From NCBI GenBank assembly GCA_958403605.1, contig CATXYA010000103.1, positions 1-6,502 on the forward strand: DNA of 6,502 bases, given 5' to 3'. A model generated the notes under the pieces. It did not search any database. It was not told the DNA's origin and saw only the letters and a program-made list of their open reading frames with translations. The translations under genes were made by a program, and so were the position numbers. Of the stretch, positions 6,499 through 6,502 are shown in pieces. The stretch is from an uncultured Oscillospiraceae bacterium (GTDB taxonomy: Bacteria; Bacillota; Clostridia; Oscillospirales; Ruminococcaceae). The number at the start of each line of letters is the position of its first letter. The stretch's first letter is position 1.

Positions 6499-6502
6499 GG
6501 TC

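Overview
The window joins two unlike pieces of DNA. Bases 1 to about 3,880 are moderately AT-rich (sampled lines run about 37-45% GC) and are filled almost entirely by one very long plus-strand gene. Bases from about 4,020 to 6,502 are GC-rich (sampled lines about 60-67% GC) and carry three minus-strand genes with strong Shine-Dalgarno sites. The right side looks like chromosome of a GC-rich gut-type Clostridia member (Oscillospiraceae-like). The evidence is AGGAGG-type ribosome binding sites, a small protein resembling DUF6514, and tandem sugar isomerase/epimerase paralogs. The organism assignment is inference.

Layout. (1) 2-3622 plus: the C-terminal 1,206 residues of a giant protein whose start lies outside the window. 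The visible beginning looks like the end of a STAND/AAA-type NTPase module with a winged helix, followed by about 1,000 residues of helical, solenoid-like sequence. This architecture is shared by several bacterial anti-phage STAND ATPases (Avs-like), but the nucleotide-binding motifs are out of view. (2) 3619-3795 plus: a short reading frame coupled to it by an ATGA overlap and interrupted by an amber codon. (3) 3806-3841: a hairpin terminator. (4) 3851-3874: two copies of a 12-bp repeat. (5) 3871 to about 4020 minus: an apparent start-less gene remnant. (6) 4023-4412 minus: a DUF6514-like gene with its own RBS and a possible promoter. (7) A strong minus-strand terminator at 4569-4617. (8) 4663-5547 and 5587-6498 minus: two paralogous TIM-barrel sugar-phosphate isomerase/epimerase-like enzymes in one operon, read from right to left.

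The two isomerase genes are 39 bp apart and end at a shared terminator, so they are probably co-transcribed and act on the same or successive sugar-type substrates. The giant gene and the DNA up to about 4020 look like the right-hand end of an inserted accessory region. The terminator, the 12-bp repeats, the start-less remnant and the composition switch all cluster within about 220 bp. No integrase, transposase, tRNA, rRNA or CRISPR array is visible.
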